The translations under genes were made by a program, and so were the position numbers. The notes under the pieces are model-generated. The model searched no databases. It had not been told where the DNA came from and saw only the letters and a list, made by a program, of their open reading frames with translations. A stretch of DNA of 64,000 nucleotides, from NCBI GenBank assembly GCA_005697215.1, contig CP040003.1, forward strand, positions 124,001-188,000, read 5' to 3'. Below, piece after piece: positions 7,379 to 18,969 of this stretch. Position 1 is the first letter of the stretch, and each line of letters starts with the position of its first letter. The DNA is from Candidatus Saccharibacteria bacterium oral taxon 488. Its GTDB lineage: Bacteria; Patescibacteriota; Saccharimonadia; Saccharimonadales; Saccharimonadaceae.

Positions 7379-7564
7379 GTGAAGCAGTTCGATGAAAAAT
7401 ATAGGTTGTTGCCGGACGAGACGGTTGAACCCTGGCGGTTCTTGGTTGGTACCCCGCACAGCCGGTGTTTTACCCGCGAGATGGCGAAACGGGATATGCT
7501 GAGGGCCTGGTTGTTTTGGCGTTTTAATTTGTATAAACGTTCAGCGAGCTGTATCAATTACTAG
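7379..7564 (+). CDS. Hypothetical small protein
   Basis: A 61-residue reading frame with a GTG start after GAGAG. The composition is Arg/Trp-rich (PWRFLVGTPHSR, LRAWLFWRFNLYKR) with no recognised family. GC content is higher than in the AT-rich DNA around it, which argues weakly for coding. It lies alone between the second hairpin and the AT-rich tract. It could be chance. Confidence 0.25.
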   Translation: MKQFDEKYRLLPDETVEPWRFLVGTPHSRCFTREMAKRDMLRAWLFWRFNLYKRSASCINY

Positions 7565-8005
7565 ATTATTTGTTGGATTCATGATGTCGTGTGGGGTGAC
7601 TATACAAGAACTATGAATTAGCGGGCGGTACAGCAAGCATATGTTTATATTACAATGTTGTGTATAAAACATTTTATAAAATATAACAGATGAAAATATA
7701 TAAAGAGTATTACAAAAATGTTATAAATACAACATATTTTTTATGTGAAGTATTGACCGATAAACATATACATGATAGTATTAGTACAAGCTTTTAAGAA
7801 AATAAAAAGCAAAAATCAGTACAATAATAATAACATTAACAATTTACGTGACCGAATTCACAGTAACGCATGTCGTTTGGCGTATAGTCGGCAGCAGTAT
7901 GAAGCCGGAATAACAAAAGATTATTCCGCCATAGTGTTGCCGATGCTCCGCCGAACTTGTGATTATTAACGTGTAGTTAATAGTTGCGATGTAACGCGTT
8001 GAGCG
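7565..8005. other. AT-rich intergenic tract without a convincing gene
   Basis: About 440 nt. The stretch 7640-7860 is very AT-rich (ATATAACA, AATAATAATAAC runs) and unlike the flanking genes. A 65-codon frame at 7772-7969 is rich in Asn and Lys from this base bias and is not credible as a protein without further support. No terminator, tRNA or insertion sequence is visible. It may be a degraded gene or an acquisition scar. Confidence 0.5.
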
Positions 8006-8009
8006 CGCG

Positions 8010-8170
8010 TATAATTAGTACCACTGCGCATCCAGTTAATCCTTGTTAGGTGATTAGCGATGAGACTACTGGATGTGCGGGATGAGGAACGTTGCGCAAG
8101 GACATGCTCCGAAATTCGGAGCGGTCAGTTGCCCTGAGCGGCGGACTTTGAACAGGTGACCGCGCCCTAA
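8010..8170 (+). ncRNA. Candidate structured RNA of unknown family
   Basis: TATAAT at 8010-8015 is followed by a run of nested helices. TGCGCATCCAGT (8025-8036) pairs with ACTGGATGTGCG (8068-8079) over 12 bp including G-U pairs. TAATC/GATTA closes an inner hairpin. GCTCCGA/TCGGAGC (8106-8122) forms a 7-bp hairpin. GCGGTCA (8121-8127) pairs with TGACCGC (8157-8163), enclosing CCTG/CAGG. It contains no SRP RNA GGAAGGAAGCAGCC motif, no 6S layout and no riboswitch core that I recognise. It could be an independent RNA or the leader of the membrane protein gene at 8255. Confidence 0.4.
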
Positions 8171-8254
8171 TAGTTATTGAATGCGGCGGATGGTTCACTT
8201 GATCATATAATGGTTCGTCGCCTGGGCTCCCTTAGTCTATGGTATAGTGTGAGT

Positions 8255-8635
8255 ATGAAGTATCGGTATGTTGCTATGGTCGCGGCGCTGGCTGCGACGG
8301 CAGATGTCGTATTGGTGCACACGGTGACGCCAATGAGCGTTGGTCCGTTGGGCGTCCTAGCGTTTTTCGTGTGTCTGTATGTAGCAACTGCGTCGTGCTG
8401 TTATTTAGTGATGGTCGCGGCGCGGCGTGTAGCGATGCGTGTTGTTCGACATAATATGTATCGTGGCCTGGCTTCGGTAACGCCGTTGAAATTATATTAT
8501 TATGCGAGTATTATCGGGCTGATACCGGTTATCTTACTTGGTATGCAGTCAATTGGTGGTGTTACGGCGTGGGATATTTTGCTTTTGGCGCTTTTTTTGG
8601 GCCTTGGTTGTTTTTACATACACAAACGGTTTTAG
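8255..8635 (+). CDS. Small polytopic membrane protein, unknown function
   Basis: A protein of 126 residues with about four membrane segments: AMVAALAATADVVLVHTV, VGPLGVLAFFVCLYVATA, YASIIGLIPVILLGMQ and DILLLALFLGLGCFYI. A short basic loop RRVAMRVVRHNMYR separates the halves. The start at 8255 is chosen because TATAGT (8243-8248) ends 6 nt before it. An in-frame TTG at 8177 would lie upstream of that promoter. It is the first of three genes leading to the VirD4-like ATPase, so a role at the same membrane complex is possible but not shown. Confidence 0.6.
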   Translation: MKYRYVAMVAALAATADVVLVHTVTPMSVGPLGVLAFFVCLYVATASCCYLVMVAARRVAMRVVRHNMYRGLASVTPLKLYYYASIIGLIPVILLGMQSIGGVTAWDILLLALFLGLGCFYIHKRF

Positions 8636-8674
8636 GGCGTAGGAACTCTATCGGTAACGTGGTACAATATAGGT

Positions 8675-9085
8675 ATGAATCCAGAGTTGCCTCAGGTGCG
8701 TCCACCGGTTGAGAGTTTACCGCCTGCTTCAAGCGGTGAGTTTCGGCTGGATGGTGATGCAAATCAGGTAGAGGCTGAGAGACGATCTGCCGAACGCCCA
8801 GCGGTAAATGTAGCGAACTCACCGATACCAGCAACGGTACTACCGACCGTTCCGGTGCCAGCGCCTCCAGCGGTACAGACTCCTGCATCGACGACGTCAA
8901 CTGACGATACGCCGCTGATAGCTGGTGATGATGATTTGATTGAGAAGGAGTGGGTTGACAAATTGAAGCGGATTATTACTTTGACAAAAGATGATCCATA
9001 CGAGCGAGCGCGGGTAATTGCGCAGCTACAGGCTGATTATCTCAAAAAGAGATACAACAGGGAGATGGGCCAATCGAACGGATAG
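8675..9085 (+). CDS. Hypothetical protein with proline-rich N-terminus, partner of the VirD4-like ATPase
   Basis: A protein of 136 residues. Residues 1-90 are low-complexity and Pro/Ala/Thr-rich. The C-terminal 45 residues (EKEWVDKLKRIITLTKDDPY..., ARVIAQLQADYLKKRY) form a conserved-looking helical pair. There is no signal peptide. TACAAT (8663-8668) ends 6 nt before the ATG, so it is probably leaderless. It ends 4 nt before the start of the large ATPase gene, and the tight spacing suggests co-translation and a shared role. Confidence 0.6.
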   Translation: MNPELPQVRPPVESLPPASSGEFRLDGDANQVEAERRSAERPAVNVANSPIPATVLPTVPVPAPPAVQTPASTTSTDDTPLIAGDDDLIEKEWVDKLKRIITLTKDDPYERARVIAQLQADYLKKRYNREMGQSNG

Positions 9086-9089
9086 GAAT

Positions 9090-12000
9090 ATGGATAGCGG
9101 GCCGTTAATTACTGGTTTTATCGTCGTCGTAGTGTTGGCGATCGGTGTAACGATTGTTACACTGCAGTATCGCAAGATGCTACGTGAAGCAAAAAATTAT
9201 GAGCGCGGGCTAAAAATGGTGCCGCTACTGATTCACTTGCCGCCATCAAGTGAAGATATTGATGGGGCGAGTCGTGACCAGCGTGATCTAACGGAAGAAA
9301 TTCTCAGCCAGGCGCAAGTGATGTATAACATTATATCAAGTACGGCAACGAAAGGATTTAAGAGTCGACTCTACGGGCAGCGCCATTTGTCGTTTGAGAT
9401 TATTGCACGTGGCGGTTTGGTGCATTATTATGCCGTGGTACCGACGGTGCTGGTTGATGTAATTCGCCAAGCGATTGCGGCAGCTTATCCGGCGGCACGG
9501 TTGGAAGAAGTGGCTGATACGAATGTGTTTAGTAAAATTGGCAAGATGAGCGGGACAATTGGCGGCGAATTCTCGCTTCGTAAGTCGTTCGTCTATCCTA
9601 TCGCAACATATCAGGAGTCAAAGCGAGATGCGTCGCGGGCGCTACTGAATGCCATGTCGGCGGCGACAAAAGACGATGGTATCGGCTTGCAGTTCTTGGT
9701 TCGGCCGGCGCGGGAGGGTTGGTCGCGTGCCTCAGAAGAGCATGTTGAGAAAATGAAGAAGAACAAGGGCAAGAAATCAACGAAGGTGGCGGGCGTTGAT
9801 ATCTCAATGGTCGGGGACATTTTTGAGGCGTTGTGGAAACCACCACAGTCGGCAAAAGAAAAAGAAGGTGAGATCAAGCCTGAGGACAAGCAGCTGTCAT
9901 CACTAGAGCAGGCAGAGGTTGATGCCGTTAGCGAGAAGACGCGTTATCCGGCGTATGAGGTATTGGTGCGGGTGGTAATTTCATCAAATACTGCCGCTCG
10001 TTCACAGGTGCTGCTTAAAAATATTATCGCTGCGTTTGCGATGTTTGACTCGCCACGCAATAACGGTTTTCGTTTTTCGTTGACAAATAATATTGAGGAA
10101 ATGACTACGGCGTATATTATGCGGTTTTTCCCGCAGCATATTCGCAGTAATATCCTTAATAGTGTCGAGATGGCGACTCTGTTTCACTTGCCGAGCGCAA
10201 CCGCTATCCCAACTTCACAGGTTAAGCGGCAGATGTCCAAGCAGGTTGATGGGCCGACTGATGTCTTGGACGAGGGACTATTGATTGGTTACAATGAATT
10301 TCGCGGTACGAAAAAGCCAATTCGTATCGGTACGAAGGATCGTCGTCGCCACGTCTACATCATCGGTCAGACTGGTGTTGGTAAGTCGGTATTGCAGGAA
10401 AATATGGCGTATCAAGATATGATGGATGGCCGAGGATTTGCACTGATTGATCCGCACGGTGATTTGGTCGAGTCGCTCATGGGGAAGGTGCCGAAAGAGC
10501 GAGTGGAAGATATTATCTATTTCAACCCCGCCGATATGGAAAACCCGATTGGTCTCAATATGTTTGAATTCGACAGTCCGGATCAAAAGGACTTTCTGGT
10601 GCAGGAAGCGATTAACATGCTGTATGGGCTGTACGATCCGGGGCATACCGGTATTGTGGGGCCACGGCTTGAGCATATTTTTCGTAACTGTGCGCTGCTG
10701 TTAATGGCGGATCCGGCGGGTGGAACATTTATTGATGTGCCGAAGTGTCTCATTGACCCAGAATTCGTGAAGAGCAAGCTGAAGTACGTCACTGATCCGC
10801 AGGTGATTGATTTCTGGACGAAGGAGTTCCCGGCCTCACAGCGATCAAATGAGGCCGGTGAGGTGATATCGTGGGTGGTCTCGAAGTTTGGCCCATTTAT
10901 CTCTAACGATTCGATGCGTAATATCATCGGCCAGACGAAGTCAGGGTTTAACATCCGTGAGATTATGGATAATAAAAAGATTCTGCTAGTTAATTTGTCG
11001 AAAGGTAAGCTTGGTGAGCTCAATGCCAAGCTACTAGGAATTATCTTTATCATGAAGTTCCAGGCGGCAGCTATGTCGCGGGCTGATATCCCGGAAGAGC
11101 AGCGCGAAGACTTTTCACTATATGTTGATGAGGTGCAGAACTTTGCGACTGATAGTTTTGAATCAATTTTGTCTGAGGCGCGAAAATATAAGCTGAGTTT
11201 GATCATGGGTAACCAGTTTATGACACAGCTAACAGAGAAGATTCGTGAGGCTATTATTGGTAACATTGGTACGGTTATCTCGGGGCGTATTGGTATCACC
11301 GACGCGGAATTGATGGTCAAGAAGTTTCAGCCAGTGTTTGACATTGATGACTTATCAAAGCTACCAAATTTCCAGTCGATCGCTTCGGTGATGATCAATA
11401 ATGTGCCGTCAGCGCCGTTTAGCATGAACTGGGTGCCACCGATGGGGCAGGTTAACAATCAGCTTCGCGATGCGTTGGTGCGACTATCGGCAGCAAAGTA
11501 TGGCAAGCCACGCGCGGTGGTTGAGAAGGAGATATTTGAGCGGCTTGGTCGCAATAAAAAGCCAGCAGCTTCGTCGACTGGCCCATCACTCAATCGGCCG
11601 ACTGCAAAGAGTGGTTCGTCTTTCCTGGACGAGTGGTTGTCAAAACGTCAACAACTTGGTGGTGGTAAGCCAGGGGTTGTGGGTGCTGCTGCTCCAGGTG
11701 CGGGGCAATCTCGGTTGGGTACGCCATCGCCGCTAGCTCCGCAGCCGGGGCAGCCAGCTACGTCGCGATTAGTATCGCCGACTCCGGGCTTGACGGGCGC
11801 ACAATCGCAGTCAGCTTCTATGCGGCCACCACAGATTGGGCAAGGTGCTGCGCCACAAGGTATCGCTATGCCCGCCCAGACGGCTGGCCAGATGCCGCAG
11901 GGAGTTGGTGCTTCGTTGAACAGGCCATCGGGGCAGCCAGCGAGTGCGCCTCATGATAGTTTGCGATCGCTAGATCGGCATCCGGCGTCTGCGCCAACAG

Positions 12001-12149
12001 TGGCTGGACCGGATGCAGCACCGCAGACCGCGCCGCTATCAATTGCTGATAGAATGGCGGCGGAACTGCAGCAGGCAGAGCCGCAAAACCGCCTCGACCT
12101 GCGTGGTGATAATAACGATAACGGTGAAGTATCAATCAAGCTACGCTAA
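9090..12149 (+). CDS. VirD4/TraD-like P-loop ATPase (type IV secretion coupling-protein family)
   Basis: A protein of 1019 residues. Residues 5-25 form an N-terminal membrane anchor (LITGFIVVVVLAIGVTIVTL). Residues about 40-380 are an unclassified region. The ATPase domain has Walker A GQTGVGKS (426-433) and Walker B YVDEVQNF with Asp680-Glu681, followed by an SEARKYKLSLIMGNQ helix as in TraG/VirD4 proteins. The last ~190 residues are low-complexity Pro/Gln/Ala/Ser. Coupling proteins bring substrates to a type IV channel as hexamers. No other type IV secretion gene is in the window, so the substrate is unknown. The ATG at 9090 has AGGA upstream; longer versions would overlap the previous gene. 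Confidence 0.8.
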   Translation: MDSGPLITGFIVVVVLAIGVTIVTLQYRKMLREAKNYERGLKMVPLLIHLPPSSEDIDGASRDQRDLTEEILSQAQVMYNIISSTATKGFKSRLYGQRHLSFEIIARGGLVHYYAVVPTVLVDVIRQAIAAAYPAARLEEVADTNVFSKIGKMSGTIGGEFSLRKSFVYPIATYQESKRDASRALLNAMSAATKDDGIGLQFLVRPAREGWSRASEEHVEKMKKNKGKKSTKVAGVDISMVGDIFEALWKPPQSAKEKEGEIKPEDKQLSSLEQAEVDAVSEKTRYPAYEVLVRVVISSNTAARSQVLLKNIIAAFAMFDSPRNNGFRFSLTNNIEEMTTAYIMRFFPQHIRSNILNSVEMATLFHLPSATAIPTSQVKRQMSKQVDGPTDVLDEGLLIGYNEFRGTKKPIRIGTKDRRRHVYIIGQTGVGKSVLQENMAYQDMMDGRGFALIDPHGDLVESLMGKVPKERVEDIIYFNPADMENPIGLNMFEFDSPDQKDFLVQEAINMLYGLYDPGHTGIVGPRLEHIFRNCALLLMADPAGGTFIDVPKCLIDPEFVKSKLKYVTDPQVIDFWTKEFPASQRSNEAGEVISWVVSKFGPFISNDSMRNIIGQTKSGFNIREIMDNKKILLVNLSKGKLGELNAKLLGIIFIMKFQAAAMSRADIPEEQREDFSLYVDEVQNFATDSFESILSEARKYKLSLIMGNQFMTQLTEKIREAIIGNIGTVISGRIGITDAELMVKKFQPVFDIDDLSKLPNFQSIASVMINNVPSAPFSMNWVPPMGQVNNQLRDALVRLSAAKYGKPRAVVEKEIFERLGRNKKPAASSTGPSLNRPTAKSGSSFLDEWLSKRQQLGGGKPGVVGAAAPGAGQSRLGTPSPLAPQPGQPATSRLVSPTPGLTGAQSQSASMRPPQIGQGAAPQGIAMPAQTAGQMPQGVGASLNRPSGQPASAPHDSLRSLDRHPASAPTVAGPDAAPQTAPLSIADRMAAELQQAEPQNRLDLRGDNNDNGEVSIKLR

Positions 12150-12161
12150 GCGTGGGCCAGG

Positions 12162-12725
12162 CTATCTTTTATTGAGGAAGCCAACGCGAGCGTACTCAAT
12201 AATGGCGCCGATAACCCAACCGCAACCAAAGAGAATGATGGTTTCTGATCCAGAGAGAACGTAGCCGTAGTGGCGGGCAACGAAGTAGACGATAACTGAG
12301 GCGATCGCACCGAGTGCGCCGGCAATAATAAGGTTTGGGCGTGCGACGGTGTTGCCGATAGCCTCGCTGGCTTTTTCGACAGCTGGGTTATGAATAACCT
12401 TGCTAAAGGCGCGTGAGGCTGGCGGTAGTTCGCTCTGCATTTTTTTCATCGTCTTTTGGTAACTAGCGGTGCGGTCGTCTTTGGTGATCTGGCGAGGTGT
12501 TTCTGGAGCTGATGGCTTCTCTGTTTCAACGGTTTGGCTTGTCTCGGCTTGTTCTAATGCTTCGTGACGAGCGTCGTCAAGCTTTTTGTGTTGTCGTTCG
12601 GCAGCTTGTTCAGCCTGTTCCTGTAACTTTTCAGCTGCCGACTCCTTTATCTCGCCAGCTGATCGCTCAAGTTCGCCAGCGTTTTTTGCTAGCTCTGGAT
12701 TAGCCCCATGAATTTTTTCTGACAT
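12162..12725 (-). CDS. Hypothetical membrane protein with coiled-coil N-terminus
   Basis: A protein of 187 residues. Residues 10-60 are a charged Ala/Glu/Lys/Gln helix (KLQEQAEQAAERQHKKLDD) likely to form a coiled coil. Residues 125-180 contain two membrane helices (LIIAGALGAIASVIVYFVA and TIILFGCGWVIGAIIEYA). The start has GGGAGGG about 8 nt upstream. It is downstream of the LPRTG protein gene on the same strand (16 nt gap), so the two are probably one transcript. It is convergent with the ATPase gene with only 12 nt between stops and no visible terminator. Confidence 0.6.
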   Translation of the reverse strand: MSEKIHGANPELAKNAGELERSAGEIKESAAEKLQEQAEQAAERQHKKLDDARHEALEQAETSQTVETEKPSAPETPRQITKDDRTASYQKTMKKMQSELPPASRAFSKVIHNPAVEKASEAIGNTVARPNLIIAGALGAIASVIVYFVARHYGYVLSGSETIILFGCGWVIGAIIEYARVGFLNKR

Positions 12726-12741
12726 ATTTACCCTCCCTATG

Positions 12742-14307
12742 TTATAACGTTCCCGCTGTGATGTTGTGGCGAATGATGCGGACCTCTTTACTTAGTTGGC
12801 GCGAGCGGCAATAGAAGAAGGTGACAACAGCTGCAATGATACCAGCAAATAGCATATTTTCTCCAGGGCCGGTTCGTGGCAGGGTAGCAACGGTCTGCTC
12901 GACGACTTTTGGCGTTGGGCAATTGACGAGGATTTCAACCCCAGTACCAAAGACATTGGTTATGCGGCAATCGTATGATGACGGGTCGCTGGTGCCGCGT
13001 GGTTTAGCTGAAAGTTGACCCTTGAGCTGGACGACGTAGGTCATAACCTTTTGTTCGCCTGGTTTGAGGGTGACTCGTGGCCACGAAAGAGTGCGCTTTT
13101 CCTTATCAAAGGTGCCGCCACCATTATCATAGATATCGGCATATTCTAGTACATCGGATAACTCGTCCTTCAGATCAACTGTTGCTGGAGCTTTGCCTTC
13201 GTTTTTAGCGGTTAGCTTATACTCAATGCGGTCGCTGGCGTTGGCTTTTTTCTTGGTGGCATCGCCGCCAGAGGTCAGGTTATGTGCCGCCTTGGTGCGG
13301 GTGACCTGGGCTTTACAGGTTGTGTCTTTGACCCAAATTGTAGCATCGCCTGGGCACGGCTGGCAGTCGGGATGGTCTATCGGCAGGCTTGGGTTAAGTG
13401 GACAGCGTGGCTTCGGACTGATCGTAACGGTTGAAGCACAGGCACTATTCGTCTGGTCACCGAGGCTGGTGTGGACGATAACGGACACGGTATACGTGCC
13501 GTCCTTGTCGAGTGTGTGCTGTAATGACGTGCTCGTAGCGGTGGTATTGACACGTTTGCGGAGCACCTCGGTGCCGGCTGAGTTTTTAATGATGAAGGTA
13601 TAGCCAGCGATAGTCGCACCGTTTTGGACATCGCCATACGCTGTCATCGAGACTTTGGTACGGTCGGTGACGACGGGTCGCTCAAGTAATTTACAAGCGG
13701 CGGTTGGTTTCGGTTTTTGTTTTGGCAATTCTTTGAGCATGATGTTAGCGCAGGCCTTCATAATGGCAAACGGTTTACCTTCACTAGTCGTGCCGACGAA
13801 TGATTTATACCATGAGCCTGAGCCGCTGCGGTTGCGCCCGGTGTCAAATTCAGCCATTGGTCGCGAATACAGTGTTAAGCTACCAACCTGAAACTGGACT
13901 TCTCCGCGCTGAAGGCCGAAGCGTGAAACTCGGCTCCATGACTGCCAGCCATTATCGCGGCCGCTGCTGCGAGTACTGATCTCAGAGTCGCGAGCACTCG
14001 CCAAGTTCTCGCGTGTGATGCCAGCGTGCTGCAGCATGTCACGATAATTTTGCGAGTTATTGTCCCACGCGGCGAGCAGCTGTGATTTCGTATGAATACC
14101 GCCATAAACGAGGTCTGAAGCATTGGCGGCATTGGCAGATTCAGGTGGTTGGAAAACGGCAAATGACTGCACAATGAGCGCTAGGGCGGTCAGAATGAGA
14201 CCGGTTTTGCGAGTGATTTCCTCTTTGTGGAGGCGTTTCGCGTAAAAGCCGAGCTCTTGGATGAGGCTTGGACTAAACGCGAGGTGGGAGACGATTTTCT
14301 TAAACAT
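12742..14307 (-). CDS. LPxTG-type surface protein with DUF11-like domain
   Basis: A secreted, wall- or membrane-anchored protein of 521 residues. The N-terminal 60 residues contain a basic segment and a hydrophobic helix (TGLILTALALIVQSFAV) ending near an Ala-rich site, acting as signal or anchor. A middle region has a PKD/Ig-like stretch (DGTYTVSVIV). Residues about 335-450 resemble a DUF11 repeat (ASDRIEYKLTAKNEGKAPATV, LKPGEQKVMTYVVQ). The C-terminus has LPRTGP (from residue 476), a hydrophobic helix and a basic tail, the layout of a sortase signal. No sortase is present in the window. An AAGGAAC site precedes the start. Confidence 0.75.
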   Translation of the reverse strand: MFKKIVSHLAFSPSLIQELGFYAKRLHKEEITRKTGLILTALALIVQSFAVFQPPESANAANASDLVYGGIHTKSQLLAAWDNNSQNYRDMLQHAGITRENLASARDSEISTRSSGRDNGWQSWSRVSRFGLQRGEVQFQVGSLTLYSRPMAEFDTGRNRSGSGSWYKSFVGTTSEGKPFAIMKACANIMLKELPKQKPKPTAACKLLERPVVTDRTKVSMTAYGDVQNGATIAGYTFIIKNSAGTEVLRKRVNTTATSTSLQHTLDKDGTYTVSVIVHTSLGDQTNSACASTVTISPKPRCPLNPSLPIDHPDCQPCPGDATIWVKDTTCKAQVTRTKAAHNLTSGGDATKKKANASDRIEYKLTAKNEGKAPATVDLKDELSDVLEYADIYDNGGGTFDKEKRTLSWPRVTLKPGEQKVMTYVVQLKGQLSAKPRGTSDPSSYDCRITNVFGTGVEILVNCPTPKVVEQTVATLPRTGPGENMLFAGIIAAVVTFFYCRSRQLSKEVRIIRHNITAGTL

Positions 14308-14358
14308 GCCGTTCCTTATTTTTCATTAGTTTTATGTTTTCGTAAAAATTCCGTCTCC

Positions 14359-14421
14359 ACTATAGCACAGTGATCGCTTTTACGCAAATAGCTTGAGTGA
14401 ACACTTTTTTTGCGGTATAAT
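14359..14421. promoter_or_regulatory. Divergent promoters of the LPRTG gene and gyrB
   Basis: Minus strand: TTGCGT (14387-14382), 17 bp, TATAGT (14364-14359), serving the LPRTG gene. Plus strand: TTGAGT (14393-14398), 17 bp, TATAAT (14416-14421), serving gyrB. The two -35 elements are 5 bp apart, so polymerase binding may compete. Confidence 0.75.
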
Positions 14422-14442
14422 GGGGGAGTTGTAAATAGCTGA

Positions 14443-16443
<2,001 letters not shown>

Positions 16444-16445
16444 TC

Positions 16446-18965
16446 ATGAGTGATCAGGACAAACAGATACAATCAACCGGTGACCACGAGTCAATTGAGG
16501 CGACGCCAGACATGGTAACCGAGACGCCAACAGGCTTGGAGCGACGTCGACTCGAACATGTGATGCAGGATAATTTCTTCCGCTATTCGATGAGTGTCAT
16601 TGTTGATCGGGCACTACCGGACGTGCGCGATGGTCTAAAGCCCGTACATCGCCGTATTTTGTATTCAATGAATCAAAACGGCAACCGTAGTACTGCAAAG
16701 TTCGTCAAATCAGCGCGTATCATCGGTGACGTGATGGGTAAATATCACCCGCATGGTGACTCGGCGATTTATGATTCAATGGTGCGCTTGGCGCAGGATT
16801 GGGCGATGCGCTATACCTTGGTGCAGGGCCAAGGAAATTTTGGCTCAATGGACGGAGATCCACCAGCCGCTCACCGTTATACTGAGGCGCGACTCGATAA
16901 GCCGGCTGAAGAACTACTAACTGACATCGAGAAAGAAACGGTTGATTTCAAGGATAACTTTGATGGTTCAGAGCGTGAGCCAATTGTGTTGCCGGCAAAA
17001 TTACCAAACCTGCTACTGAACGGTCAGATTGGTATCGCTGTTGGTATGGCGACGAGTATCCCGACGCATAACCTGGGCGAGTTGGTGGATGCGACGGTTG
17101 AGCTGATCAATAATCCTGAGGCGACGGTTGATGATTTACTGAAGCACGTTAAGGGTCCGGATTTTCCGACGGGGGCAATTGTCTATGGAGGCGCGCCGAT
17201 GCGTCAGGCATATGCGACTGGTCGCGGTAGTGTAATGATGCGGGCGGTGGCAGAGATTCAGGAGACCAAGAAGGGGCGACATCAGATCGTCGTCACAGAG
17301 ATCCCGTATGGTGTAAATAAAGCAACACTAATTGAAAAGATTGGTGAATTGCATAAAGAAAAGCGAGTACAACTGGCTGACCTGCGCGATGAAAGTTCTC
17401 GAGGTAAGGTCCGCATTGTCATCGAGCTGAAAAAAGATGCGTATCCAAAGAAGGTGCTGAACCAGCTGTATAAATTAACAGCTTTACAAACAAGTTTTAA
17501 TTACAACATGCTGGCACTGGTCAATACCATGCAGCCACGGATTTTAGGCTTGCACGATATCTTGAGCGAATTTGTGAAACACCGTCAATCTGTGGTGCGC
17601 CGCCGTACTGAGTTTGAGCTGAAAAAAGCTAAGGCAAGAGCGCATATTCTGGAGGGCTACAAGATTGCACTGGATCATATCGACGAGGTGATCAAGACGA
17701 TTCGTGCCTCAAAAACTCAGGATGAAGCGGAAAAGAATCTGCGCGCTAAGTTTGGACTGAGCGAGATCCAGGCCAAGGCTATTTTGGCGATGCAGCTGAG
17801 ACGCCTGACTGGACTTGAGCGTGAAGCGGTTGAAAATGAACTGCGCGAGCTTCTGAAACTGATCGCAAGGTTAGAGGCTATCTTGGCCGACGAGCAAGAG
17901 ATCTTGAATATCATCAAGACTGAGCTCCTGGAGATGAAGGAAAAGTATGGCGACGAGCGGCGTAGTAAAATTATCAACCATGAGCTGGGTAAGTTCTCTG
18001 ACGAGGAGCTAATTCCGGATGAGGAGGCGGTCATTTTGCTGACTGGTGAGAATTACATCAAGCGGACCCTGCTCAGTGACTATCGCAAGCAAAACCGTGG
18101 TGGCAAGGGCAAGCGCGGCATGACCACCAAAGAGGAGGATATCATTGACCAGGTGGTGCCAGCAAATACCCATGACTATTTGTTGTTCTTTACGAATCGA
18201 GGTCGGATTTTCCGTCTGAAGGCGTATGAAGTGCCAGCTGCCAGTCTCAGTGCCAAAGGTGTGGCGGCGGTGAACCTGCTCCAGCTACAGCCAGAAGAGA
18301 AGATCACCGCTATCATTAAACACGAGAAGAATGCTGGTGATCAAGGTTATCTGTTTATGGCGACTAAGAACGGTACGGTCAAAAAGACGCCGCTTGGTGA
18401 CTACGCCAATATTCGGACAAATGGGCTCATTGCTATTAAGCTAGACGATGGTGACGAGCTGCGCTGGATCAAGAAAACAGATGGTAAAAGTGATGTAATT
18501 ATTTCAACATCAGCTGGCCAGGCGATTCGTTTCAACGAGCAGGATGCCCGGCCGATGGGTCGAGCGGCTCGTGGCGTACGCGGGGTGCGTCTACGTCCGA
18601 ACGATTGCGTTGTTGGTATGGATATTGTTACCAGCGATGAGCAGACACTACTGGTCATTAGCGAAAAGGGCTTTGGTAAGCGCACGAAAGTGACTAACTT
18701 CCCAAGTCATAAGCGCGGTGGTGTAGGGATAAAGGCGGCAATTGTGACGGCAAAGACTGGCCCAATCATTTCAGTGCAGACGATTGATCCGACGATGAAC
18801 GAAGCACTGTTGGTATCGCAAAATGGTCAAACAATTCGTCTGGGCTTGAGTGACATCAAGTTGCTCGGTCGAACAACTCAGGGTGTGACGATTATGCGGT
18901 TGAGCGATGGCGACGCGGTGTCGTCGATTGGCCTAATGGAGAAGCGTCCAGACGAGGAGGATTAG
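16446..18965 (+). CDS. gyrA: DNA gyrase subunit A
   Basis: The DNA-cleaving subunit of gyrase, 839 residues. Residues around [17 protein letters not shown] form the quinolone-resistance region and keep the Ser and Asp found in quinolone-susceptible enzymes. The catalytic Tyr is in [10 protein letters not shown]. The C-terminal beta-pinwheel carries a GyrA box ([10 protein letters not shown]), which supports DNA wrapping and negative supercoiling, so this is gyrase and not topoisomerase IV. It starts 2 nt after gyrB and is clearly co-transcribed. Confidence 0.98.
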   Translation: MSDQDKQIQSTGDHESIEATPDMVTETPTGLERRRLEHVMQDNFFRYSMSVIVDRALPDVRDGLKPVHRRILYSMNQNGNRSTAKFVKSARIIGDVMGKYHPHGDSAIYDSMVRLAQDWAMRYTLVQGQGNFGSMDGDPPAAHRYTEARLDKPAEELLTDIEKETVDFKDNFDGSEREPIVLPAKLPNLLLNGQIGIAVGMATSIPTHNLGELVDATVELINNPEATVDDLLKHVKGPDFPTGAIVYGGAPMRQAYATGRGSVMMRAVAEIQETKKGRHQIVVTEIPYGVNKATLIEKIGELHKEKRVQLADLRDESSRGKVRIVIELKKDAYPKKVLNQLYKLTALQTSFNYNMLALVNTMQPRILGLHDILSEFVKHRQSVVRRRTEFELKKAKARAHILEGYKIALDHIDEVIKTIRASKTQDEAEKNLRAKFGLSEIQAKAILAMQLRRLTGLEREAVENELRELLKLIARLEAILADEQEILNIIKTELLEMKEKYGDERRSKIINHELGKFSDEELIPDEEAVILLTGENYIKRTLLSDYRKQNRGGKGKRGMTTKEEDIIDQVVPANTHDYLLFFTNRGRIFRLKAYEVPAASLSAKGVAAVNLLQLQPEEKITAIIKHEKNAGDQGYLFMATKNGTVKKTPLGDYANIRTNGLIAIKLDDGDELRWIKKTDGKSDVIISTSAGQAIRFNEQDARPMGRAARGVRGVRLRPNDCVVGMDIVTSDEQTLLVISEKGFGKRTKVTNFPSHKRGGVGIKAAIVTAKTGPIISVQTIDPTMNEALLVSQNGQTIRLGLSDIKLLGRTTQGVTIMRLSDGDAVSSIGLMEKRPDEED

Positions 18966-18969
18966 CCAA

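Noticed and set aside
7772..7969. A 65-codon frame in the AT-rich tract
   Set aside because: Asn/Lys bias follows the base composition; no ribosome site.
8010..8170. SRP (4.5S) RNA
   Set aside because: The invariant GGAA-loop and GCAGCC symmetric loop of SRP RNA are absent; kept only as an unknown structured RNA.
17717..18034. Long minus-strand frame in gyrA and similar frames opposite other genes
   Set aside because: Mirror effect of codon bias in a highly conserved coding gene; composition is Ser/Arg-rich and not protein-like.
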